Below, in pieces: positions 55,801-64,000 of a stretch of DNA of 64,000 nucleotides. Every line of letters starts with the position of its first letter. The first letter of the stretch is position 1. This DNA comes from Cordia subcordata (Eukaryota; Streptophyta; Magnoliopsida; Boraginales; Cordiaceae): NCBI GenBank assembly GCA_028554755.1, contig JAPTOF010000007.1, forward strand, positions 838,001-902,000. The letters are read 5' to 3'. Below the pieces are notes generated by a model. The model was given only the letters and a program-made list of their open reading frames with translations, was not told where the DNA came from and made no database searches. The translations under genes were made by a program, and so were the position numbers.

Positions 55801-58800
55801 GAAATCAAGTTTTTCTTCAACTCCGGTACACGCCAACACTCGAGATATCTTGTAATACCATCAAACATCTTGATATTTACGATGCCCATTCCCTCCACCT
55901 TCAACGAAAGATCATTGCCTATAAAGACTTTCCCTTTTTATTTGGAATAAGAAGAGAACCAGTCACGCCTAGGACACATATGGAACGTTGCACCAGTATT
56001 AAGAATCCATTGATTATGCCACTGTGATCCACTCACAGTCAAAACTTCCCCGGTACTACTCGAGTTATCTCCATCACTGTCAGCACTCTTCACTACATTA
56101 GCTGAATTCTCCATCTTTTTCTTTCCCTTTTTCAGTTTTGGACATTCTTTTTTAATGTGACCCTTTTCACCACACTCGAAACAGCGTAGCTTCTTTGCTC
56201 TTGATTTTGACCTTGACTTGCTTTTCTTTCTACTCGAAAATCCCCCTCTATTCTCCGATCTCTCTCTACTCACTGAACCTTCCCCATGAACTTCTTCCCT
56301 ATGTCCCGGAATGTGTTTGAAGATCCTTCGATTTTAATGAAGTAATCACATCTTCAAATGTAATTTTATCCCTCTCGTACAATGTAGTGTCCACAAAGTT
56401 CATATATGAAGGCGGTAAGGAGCATAATACGATCATAGCTTGGTCTTCGTCATCAATTTTAACACCCTCATCCTTCAAAGCAATAAAACAAGAGGTAAAC
56501 TCATCAAGGTGTTGTTTTAGTGATGTATCTTCTTTCATTCTAAGATGATACAATCGCTTCTTCAAGTAGAGGCGATTTGTGAGAGATTTAGATGCATACA
56601 ATTCCACCTAAGTATTCCAAGCCTCAACTGCTGTCGTTTTCTCAACAATCTCTAGCAATACTTCATTTGTCACGGACATATGTATTGCACTCAAGGCTTT
56701 CGCTTCGAGTTCTTCTCTTGCTGCTGGTTCCGTTTTTTCCGGGATCACTTCTTCAATGACTTTCCAAAGTCCCTGCATTGTCATAAATGCCTTGAATCTG
56801 ATCCTCCATAGACTAAAACTCATTCTCCCGTCAAACTTCTCGATTTCAAACTTTCCACCTGTGGAAGACATCTTCGTTTGCTCAAAACTCACACTTCGGG
56901 ATGGAATTTGGCTCAATGGACCGCAAAAACGGATTCAGCACGTTGATAAACCTTAGGAACACCCCCGGTCAACTTTGGTCAACACCGGTCAAAGTCAAAC
57001 CTGTTGGTCAAAGTCAAGACCGTCCCTAAACACGTACTTCAGAGCAAAATCTGGAAAAATAGAGCCCAAAAATGGACTCAGCACGTCAAAAAACGTGGGG
57101 TAAGGCTCTGGTCAAACCCGGTCAACCCTCGGTCAAACCTAGGTCAACGCCTGGTCAGCTCTGGTCAACTGGTCTTTTCCCCCCCCCCCTGGACTAGGCC
57201 CAATCCAATTAAAAAATTTCAGACCCAAAACAAAAAATACCCAAGACCTAAACAGTGAACAAGGCCACTACCCCTGGCCCGATTCAAGACCCAAGCCCAG
57301 TTGCTCCACAAAAACAAAAAAAAACACCCCGGTCCAAGAACAAATTCAAACAATCTAAACCCAAAAAACCCGACCCAAACCCAAACCAAAAGACCCAACA
57401 ACCCAGGCACTTGTCTTCTTCACCCAGTTTTGAACCCAAACACACAGAGCAAGCCTACTCGATGCAATCCCCTTGTTCAAGCACTAACGCTCAATGCCGG
57501 CGCCGCCACCAACCTTCTCGTCAGCCGTAGACCTTGCCAGCACCGTCAACACGCCGTATATGGTTGTCGGTAAGCTTTCCTTGTCGCACGATCTCGAGCT
57601 CTACCCGTCAATGGCCAATCGCTCTTACAATCATCAAATCGCACTTTAATGGTACCGAAACAATCCTAGTTGAACGCCGAGCAAGATGATACCACTCCTC
57701 TGTCGTGAAAACCACCAGAACGTCACCACAACCACCTTGTTGCTGACGTTTTTTTTTTCCTCACGTCGGCACGTTTGCTGTGCACCAAACTCAATGACAG
57801 AGGTACCGTTGAGTTCCTTGCGTGACGACGAACACAACGATACCAACCACCGTTGATTTCGTCACTCCGATGAAAAGATTCAACGAAGACAGAGAGGGTG
57901 ACACTTAAGGCCCTATTTGGTTAGGCTTTGTTTGGTTCAGCGTTATTTGTACGATGAGTTTTGTTTTTCCTCGCAGCGGACTAATACCTATGCTCTGATA
58001 CCAGTTTGTTGGGGAAAAACATGCAAACACGAAGAATACGAGAAGAAATAACGGACACAAGAATTATGTGGTTCGGCTTTAAAGCCTACGTCCACGGGCA
58101 GTAGAGAATAATTCTATTATTGATCACGAATGCTACAAGGCTCTCACTTTGGTTTCTCTCTCACACATAACATAATGAGTATTGCCACATATTTATAGTG
58201 CAAAGGTTTCCTAAACCTATTAAGCAGAAAATACAACTAATTAATTATGTGCTACAAAAGGTAACAAGCGAATAAGGTAATATGCTAATAAGGAAATCTG
58301 CTATTCTTGTTGACCAAGAATACGAGCCACATTCAACAGTCGAAGTGAAGGAAGATAATCATTCGGTTGCTGTATCTAGATGGTTAGGGAATTAAAGTAC
58401 TTATATACAAGTTTTTCTTGATTGCTCCAACTATTGCTTACATGTGGTGTTAATACTTAATAGAGGTTTTAAATTACTGAAGGCCTTCTTTTGCCGCCAA
58501 CTCCCCTCTGTGAACCAAAGAGCAAACTAAAAATTTCTCTCTAGAAGGTTGAAAATTGCATGACTTCATTGCGACACCTTAGATATATACTTGAGGTTAG
58601 AGTTTGCAAGATGTTTAAATTTCTATTTCTCCTCGATTTCGTTATCATTTTCTTTAAAAATCTAGCAGTGGTCAAATAAAAAGTAGATCACTGTGTACCC
58701 TGTATGGCGTAGACTGTTGATATTCTATCTTCTTTTTGGTTTGTGCTGCTGAACTATCATTGTTCTATGCAGCCTTTTCACTTCTATCGCCTTCGTTTTA

Positions 58801-61348
58801 TTAATTATGCTTTGATAATGTTGATTAAAGTTGATTATTCTGTTATCTCTTTTCTTTATTCTCTATTCATTTATATGTTTAAGTCTAATATTTTGTTCAT
58901 AATGGATTTATTTGTTGCCAGTGCCCAGATACAAACTATTTGTTCATGGGAGATTATGTTGATCGTGGCTACTATTCAGTTGAAACAGTTACGGTGAGTT
59001 TGTGCTTATATCTATACAATGAAAACCTTTGGAATGAACCTGATGAGAAATTACCTGGCGATCAAACAATATGTACCTGAATATTGTTCTCTTGCTTTCT
59101 TCTTCTTCTTCTTCCTTTTTAGTAAGGGTTTGGGGGAGAAAGGCAACGAAGGGTTTCTTTTGTCTCTTTTGTCATGTGGATTAGAAAAATGGTTGGTTTT
59201 TTCCCGAGTAATCACAAATGAGTGTGAATGAAGGAACTTCTTCAGTTAAGTTTGGTGAAAACTGTGACTTTTTCGTGGCAATCGTAAGGCATAACATGCA
59301 GATTGTTGATGCTGTTGACGTGAAAAACAATGTCTTATTGTTGCCCCACTCTTCCTGACTAGGTTAAAATGATGCATGATAACTTATTAATATTTTTTTC
59401 TTTTTCTTTGATTGTCTTTTTTTTTTTTTGGGGGGGGGGGATTAGAATTATAAAAGATACTCTTTATGTTCTCAAGCTTTTTGAAGATTTTCAACTCTTA
59501 ACCATATAATTTTCATGTATATATTGACTTAAGGCAGACATTGTGTTGAATAAATTACTCAAACGTAAACTCGTGTCATATCATGCTGATCTAGAAGCCA
59601 ATAAGAGAGTAGTCATTTCTTTTTCTTTTCTCCCCAACAAAACTGGGTTAGTGTTACTTGGATGAGAACATACCATTTCATTACCATTTAGTTCCAAGGA
59701 CTCGGTTTTTCTGCTTCAAATGTTCCTCTGATTTCATGCTGTATCTGTCTTCCAGCTTTTGGTAGCCCTTAAAGTGCGCTATCCTCAGCGAATCACTATC
59801 TTAAGGGGAAATCATGAAAGTCGTCAGGTATGCTTCCTTGGCTGTTTTAGATTTCTCATGCTAGAGTACCTATATTACTGGCTTTGTGACAGCTGAGCTT
59901 GCTGAGTTGTGCATAAGCCATAGATTACTAAGTCAATAAGTTCTACGTTACTTCGCCACTTTCTGGACTGGTCTTGCTTTATTTGTTATTCTTAGAATCT
60001 TTATTGGTCTACCACAATACTTTCGACTTTGTTCATGAGTTTTAGATGGCTGGTGCTGAACATGTTTGTGTTTCCTGCAGATTACTCAAGTGTATGGGTT
60101 CTATGATGAATGCCTCAGAAAGTGAGTTATTTTCTATGCAGAGTATTTGCTTTGAGATCTGTCCTGCAGTTTTGCAACTATGGTGTCATCTATACTATCT
60201 GTCTGCTTGCAATGCATTTTTGTGCATGGATTCTATTTTCTCGTTGGCATTAGGCTATGTTAATGTCAACGAAATATGCAACTCGCTTGCTCTCTTTACT
60301 TGTATCATGTTAGTGCGATTTAGTGTAATATTTGTTATTTCATCCAAGTTGATGTAATCATCTGGGCACTTTACTCTTCATTCTATTTGGAATATTCTTG
60401 TAATGTTCTATGCTTGACATAAGAATGGCTTTTCTGATCAGCACCTGAGTTTTAACTTTTTAATAATTAAATAATGCTGGAAAAGATATCTTTCTTGTTC
60501 AACTATAATAAATACAGCTTCTCCAAAATAAATATAAAGAAAGAAATGTGCCACAGAATGTGGTTTCTCAGAAGAACGCCTTTAGGCAGTGAAGCAAATA
60601 GGATGAGAGCAATCAGAACTTGTTCTTTAGCCAGTTGAGCAAAGTAGGATTTATCCAATTGATTCAGGTGGTTGAAAGCATACCTCTTGTCACCATCTCT
60701 TATTAAGATAGTTTCTTATGTCTGGATTTTTATTAACACATCTCTTGGAACCAACTGAACTTGTTTTAGTCCAATTTGGTTACTAATGTGTTGGTTGTTA
60801 CGAGGCATGGTTGTGTGGTTTTTTACTATGCCTGGCATATCAGGGACTTTGCTGCAATGTCCTTATCTGGAAAGTAAAGAGTAATACTTTCAGAGATTGG
60901 GATTAATCTAATGGAACATTTTAGCTAAAGCATTTGGGTCTTTTGCTACATATTAACTTCATGTCAGATGACCTGACTCATTGATCAGTTCCCAGTCCAT
61001 GTGTGCTGCCTTATGGCAGTCCAGATGGACAAGTGTGCTACTAGTGTACCGATTAATAGCTGTTGCACCCTTTGGGAGTATACTGATTTATGGCCATTGC
61101 ATTTTGCAGATATGGTAATGCTAATGTTTGGAAGACCTTCACTGATCTATTTGACTACTTTCCGCTTACAGCATTGGTTAGTATTGTTTCATATATGCGT
61201 AAAATGTTTATGTGCTTTGCTTTTATCATTTTTCTAGCTACATATTTGCCTGCCCATTGTGCTTTAATGGAAGTTCAGTTTTCATGTCATCAAATATCTG
61301 AAACAGCAAATTTTGTTTCTTCCATTGGGTTATATGTAGTGGTGCAGA

Positions 61349-61380
<32 letters not shown>

Positions 61381-62378
61381 GTCTCACACACACACAGAGA
61401 AAACATACAACCCCCTTTAGCACTTGGTTGTGTGAGTTATCTGTGAGAATTGTTTTAGAAAAGCTAATTATGCACAAGACTGCTAATGTTTGCATTTGCC
61501 TGATTGGAAAGAGAAAGATGTGGTGCTGAATTACCAAATTTTTAAAATCATCATTAATCTTTTCTTAAACTTTTGTAGGTTGAGTCAGAGATTTTTTGTC
61601 TCCATGGTGGGTTGTCTCCTTCTGTTGAAACTCTTGATAATATACGCAACTTTGATCGTGTACAAGAAGTTCCTCATGAGGGACCCATGTGTGATCTTTT
61701 GTGGTCTGACCCTGATGATCGCTGTGGTTGGGGTATCTCTCCCAGAGGCGCTGGTTATACATTTGGCCAAGTAAAGTGCATTATTTGTCAGTTGCCTACT
61801 TTCTTTTTCTTTGCCAAATTCATTAATGCTTGAGTGCTTAAAAAATCTCTTGCACCTTGAATATCCACAGGACATATCTGAGCAGTTCAACCATACCAAT
61901 GGCCTAAAGCTCATTGCTAGAGCACACCAGCTGGTCATGGAAGGTTTTAACTGGGCTCATGTAATTAGCTTCTTTGACTCTGACAGCTTATATGCAGTTC
62001 CATTTCCAAGACACAGAGTTTAAGCAAGTTATTTTTTGTTACAGGATCAGAAGGTGGTTACCATATTCAGTGCACCTAATTATTGTTACCGATGTGGCAA
62101 TATGGCTTCCATTTTAGAGGTTGATGATTGCAAAGGCCACACATTTATACAGGTCAAAATCCTCTCTCTCTCCCTCTCCCTCTTCTTCTCTCCCCACAGC
62201 TGACTCTGTTGAATGCAGAAAAGCAATGTTCTTTTTGTTCCTCATGTAATAAAAAGAGAGAAGGTTTTGCTTAGCCAATTGAGTGAATCCAAAAATCACT
62301 TGTTGATTGCAGTTTGAGCCAGCTCCTAGGAGGGGCGAGCCAGATGTAACCCGAAGAACACCAGACTACTTCTTATGA
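49830..62378 (+). CDS. PP2A: Serine/threonine protein phosphatase 2A catalytic subunit (PP2A-3/PP2A-4 class)
   Basis: The catalytic C subunit of PP2A, a metal-dependent Ser/Thr phosphatase acting with scaffold A and regulatory B subunits in the cytosol and nucleus. Eleven coding exons: 49830-49934, 50865-50921, 52290-52373, 58922-58993, 59756-59827, 60081-60121, 61110-61176, 61579-61770, 61871-61960, 62045-62152 and 62313-62378. All are GT-AG. Only the exon 6/7 junction splits a codon (Lys before YGNANVW). Total 317 aa. Metal-binding and catalytic motifs: GDIHGQ from 64, GDYVDRG 92-98, RGNHES 123-128, and CLHGGLSP further on. The C-terminus TPDYFL keeps the Tyr and the methylated terminal Leu. 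The N-terminal extension before [14 protein letters not shown] places it with PP2A-3/4 and not PP2A-1/2/5. The catalytic frame is intact. Intron 3 is 6.5 kb because of a copia insertion. Confidence 0.96.
52519..52850 (-). repeat. Left (3') LTR of the PP2A-intron copia
   Basis: It begins TGTTGGGGAAAAACATGC and ends CTACATTCAATA, where the other LTR ends CAACA. It contains a minus-strand CTATAAATA at about 52702-52710. Confidence 0.93.
52851..52864 (-). promoter_or_regulatory. Polypurine tract of the PP2A-intron copia
   Basis: The minus strand reads CAAGGTGGAGATT next to the left LTR, a form common in plant copia elements. Confidence 0.75.
52922..53428 (-). pseudogene. RNase H of the PP2A-intron copia
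   Basis: Minus-strand frames 53324-53094 ([20 protein letters not shown], then [12 protein letters not shown] and [18 protein letters not shown]) and 53104-52922 ([14 protein letters not shown] and the ADMMTKVVP end). They overlap in different frames and are out of frame with the polymerase upstream, so two or more indels or stops separate them. Confidence 0.85.
53429..54612 (-). pseudogene. Reverse transcriptase of the PP2A-intron copia
   Basis: Minus-strand frames 54612-54223 and 54241-53429 join by a frameshift near 54235. Conserved blocks: [64 protein letters not shown], the catalytic [11 protein letters not shown] (intact), and [17 protein letters not shown]. The downstream frame leaves the expected path at MRYLVALRI. 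The polymerase motif itself is preserved, unlike in the Sirevirus-like element. Confidence 0.9.
54522..55934 (-). pseudogene. Protease end and integrase of the PP2A-intron copia
   Basis: A 460-codon open frame (55904-54522) starts inside the protease ([12 protein letters not shown]) and covers the whole integrase: [17 protein letters not shown] with CEHCVFGKQ (zinc region), the core [20 protein letters not shown] and [12 protein letters not shown] (D, D and E all present), and the C-terminal [12 protein letters not shown]. It is split from the first part of the protease by a TAA at 55935-55937. Confidence 0.88.
55938..56916 (-). pseudogene. Gag and protease start of the PP2A-intron copia
   Basis: Gag begins at 56916 ([15 protein letters not shown]) with the copia N-terminal region [22 protein letters not shown] at about 56605-56607 cuts it, and the same frame continues as [21 protein letters not shown] frameshift near 56300 leads into a basic region and the zinc knuckle [14 protein letters not shown]. 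The protease site follows as [12 protein letters not shown]: the catalytic Asp is Asn, encoded by AAT at 55998-56000. Confidence 0.87.
56967..57168 (-). promoter_or_regulatory. Cluster of W-box cores in the retrotransposon leader
   Basis: About eleven TTGACC/TTGACT cores in roughly 200 bp on the minus strand. W-boxes (TTGACY) bind WRKY transcription factors. Spacing varies and the text between differs, so it is not a simple tandem repeat. Function is inference. Confidence 0.5.
57992..58003 (-). promoter_or_regulatory. Primer binding site of the PP2A-intron copia
   Basis: The minus strand reads TGGTATCAGAGC, a full 12-base match to the initiator-Met-tRNA site, three bases inside the right LTR. 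Confidence 0.92.
58007..58338 (-). repeat. Right (5') LTR of the PP2A-intron copia
   Basis: It begins TGTTGGGGAAAAACATGC and ends CCACATTCAACA. It has the same length as the left LTR. Confidence 0.93.
58190..58198 (-). promoter_or_regulatory. TATA box candidate in the 5' LTR
   Basis: CTATAAATA on the minus strand, mid-LTR, in the place expected for the element's promoter. Identical in the other LTR. Confidence 0.5.
61356..61396 (+). repeat. (CT)n-(CA)n microsatellite in PP2A intron 7
   Basis: A run of CTCTCT ending in GTCTCACACACACACA within the 402-base intron between exons 7 and 8. Confidence 0.88.
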
Positions 62379-64000
62379 TGCGGCTGGACATTGTTGCTGA
62401 ATCTTCTGCAGCAGGTCCCTGCTAGTCTACCTTCATGTGTTGAGAGCTATTTCAAAGATTTAAAAGTTACGCTTTTGCTATGTCGTGGGCTGGCAGAAAG
62501 CATCATGTTTAACGGAAAAATTATGCTTTGGTTAATTCATTATTGTTCTGGAGCTGTATGAAGAAAGCAGAAACGGGAGTGGAGCTGGCGGCACAAGGTG
62601 CTGCATATATGTACCTGCAAAACAAATTGTGGCATCCTCTATTTTCCTCGTCTTAGTTTTATCATCCCCTTTATATTTTTGCCCCTCATGTAGGTGGGTA
62701 TGACTGAAATTTTCATTTCTGTCATAGTTTGTCGACTTTCTTGTAGAAGAACATTAAGTTGGATTGATCTTTTGTAGAGGCAAAATTTTTGTTATTTTAC
62801 TTTTAATGAGTGCTTTTCTTATATTTTCTTATCATATTTCCCATATGCCGATGGCAATTTTTTCCACCTTTTATTTATAACTTGGAAAATGCTCCAACTT
62901 GTTTTGTTTTCTCTGTTGATCTTTCTTTTTTGTTAGTAATTCAGCACTATTAGGTTGGGGCAAGTTGTTTTTGATGGTATTAGGTTCTTCTTTTTGAGTT
63001 AATTGGTGCTGCTAAGAGCCGTTTGGCTTCGATTTTCTTAAAGTTGTTTGTAAACTATATGCTTGGCTTTTTTATGCTTATACGTAAATGACGAATAAGT
63101 AGAAAAATACTTGGACAAAATATGCTTATATGTTGTTGGTGTGTTTGACCCGTTTTTATAAGCAGTAGTGTTTATGAAAATGATTGAAAAAGGATATTTC
63201 ATTAACAATGTTTTGAAACAAAATTAATTTATAAGGGGGTATGGAAGTTTTTTTATTTAGTGAGGCTTTACCGCTTATAAGCAACTCACATTTTTGTCTA
63301 TATTTTTGTTTGGTTAACTTATAAGTTATTTTAACTTGTTTATAAGTGCAATTTGCCGCGTGTAAATTCTGTTTTTCTTATGCCAAACACCCTCTAAATG
63401 TATGTTGTTATGAGGTATTTGGTTCTAATTTCTGTAGAATGATTCTGTCGTTTTCTTATACCGAAAACTCCCAGATCAAAGGTGAACCTGTACCTGCAGG
63501 TCAGGCTTTTGAGGATAAGATTAGCGTTGTAGGTTTAACTGGCAAGAGTTTTAGTTTCGCTTAATTATAAATTAGAGAACTCGTGCATAAATCAGTCTCA
63601 CTTTTATGTCTCAGACCGATATAGAACATCTCGATTACACAATTATGTCCCAAAAGTTGCATAGGAGGAGCATCAATCAGAAAGTAAACACGGTCTTATC
63701 CATTTGTCGCTGCATAACATGGGCAACATTGTGTTCTGGTTTAACGAGATGATCACTCTCTTTCTAAGTGAGGATTCCCGCACGACGCAATTAGTACGTT
63801 CACATTTTTCCATCATAATTGTATCAACAAGTCACAACTGTTAGATGCTTGTAGTACTAGCAACTCCATTTTCCCCTCTATTCATTTGATCAAGTGCCCA
63901 TTTATCAACTTTCTTTTAGAATACAAGTAGTTTAGGGGAAGGCTAAAGTAGGTTGTGATGAAGCTCTAGCATATGCCACAGGTAATGTGAGAAGCTTCTT
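62379..64000 (+). other. PP2A 3' UTR and downstream region
   Basis: The first 400-500 bases after the TGA are probably 3' UTR; I see no unambiguous AATAAA. A family C MITE is at 63016-63394. The remainder to the window edge shows no gene I can support. Confidence 0.6.
63016..63394. mobile_element. Family C MITE, copy 2 (379 bp)
   Basis: It starts GAGCCGTTTGGCTTCGATTT and ends TTATGCCAAACACCCTC, flanked by TAA at 63013-63015 and 63395-63397. The interior has CTTATAAG-like palindromic segments as in copy 1 (27500-28143). The 3-bp TAA duplication fits PIF/Harbinger. Confidence 0.78.

Larger units (their letters stand above)
56917..58006 (-). other. 5' leader of the PP2A-intron copia
   Basis: About 1.1 kb between the primer binding site and gag with no gag-related coding. 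Positions 56967-57168 hold about nine GGTCAA and two AGTCAA motifs, which are W-box cores (TTGACC or TTGACT) on the element's sense strand. A poly(C) tract is at 57180-57190. Confidence 0.75.
52519..58338 (-). mobile_element. Ty1/copia LTR retrotransposon in PP2A intron 3, young but defective
   Basis: Two LTRs of exactly 332 bp (52519-52850 and 58007-58338) that differ at about five positions by eye. The 5-bp flanks GTGGA (52514-52518) and GTCGA (58339-58343) are a target duplication with one change. The primer binding site is perfect, and a polypurine tract adjoins the left LTR. It is read on the minus strand: a leader of about 1.1 kb, then gag, protease, integrase, reverse transcriptase, RNase H. 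The coding regions are long but carry a few stops, frameshifts and an Asp-to-Asn change at the protease site. The domain order and sequence look Tork-like (Tnt1/Retrofit neighbourhood), which I cannot confirm without a tree. Confidence 0.94.
52374..58921 (+). other. PP2A intron 3, mostly retrotransposon
   Basis: A 6548-base intron between GGAAAG/GTATAG and TTGCCAG/TGCCCA. Subtracting the 5820-base copia element leaves about 730 bases. The element lies antisense to the host gene. Confidence 0.9.

Noticed and set aside
57255..57573. Pro/Lys/Asn-rich plus-strand frames in the retrotransposon leader
   Set aside because: Compositional artefact of a C- and A-rich leader, antisense to the element, with no motifs.
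61356..61396. Repeat array resembling a CRISPR
   Set aside because: It is a dinucleotide microsatellite in an intron; no spacer structure exists in this eukaryotic window.

Overview
This is a stretch of nuclear DNA from a flowering plant, almost certainly a eudicot. It holds five intron-bearing protein genes of plant families, three Ty1/copia LTR retrotransposons, and many small inverted-repeat elements (MITEs). I saw nothing bacterial, no CRISPR array and no recognisable tRNA or rRNA gene. The species cannot be named from the sequence alone.

Layout. 1-426 and 10277-10735 are the two flanks of an unrecognised open frame on the minus strand, split by a Sirevirus-like copia element (427-10276, minus strand, 1.3 kb LTRs, AAGAG target duplication). 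A second, heavily decayed copia element lies at 10897-15996 on the plus strand, and a MITE has inserted into its right LTR. The genes are: a DEAD-box RNA helicase of the RH11/RH37/RH52 type (17264-24184, +, 6 coding exons, 614 aa); an F-box/kelch protein of the AT1G55270 (SAGL1) type (31130-36866, +, 2 exons, 437 aa); a secreted DUF538 protein (38570-40790, -, 2 exons, 179 aa); the mitochondrial complex I LYR subunit NDUFA6/B14 (43330-47168, -, 2 exons, 132 aa); and a PP2A catalytic subunit of the PP2A-3/4 class (49830-62378, +, 11 exons, 317 aa). A third copia element (52519-58338, -) is the youngest by LTR similarity. It sits in PP2A intron 3 and makes up most of that 6.5 kb intron.

The genes are housekeeping or regulatory and do not form an operon or one pathway. 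The pairing of an RH37-type helicase with a PP2A-3/4-type phosphatase matches what I recall of Arabidopsis, where RH37 is next to PP2A-3 and RH11 next to PP2A-4. This window may therefore be an ancestral linkage block stretched by transposons.

The most notable observations are: three Tourist-like MITE families with clean 3-bp target duplications and equal-length copies; a dense cluster of W-box cores in the leader of the intronic retrotransposon; an Asp-to-Asn change at the protease active site in two independent retroelements; a deletion that removes exactly the reverse transcriptase DD motif in the Sirevirus-like element; and a retrotransposon insertion that splits an open frame which is continuous across the restored target site. 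I did not find a convincing new multi-gene system.
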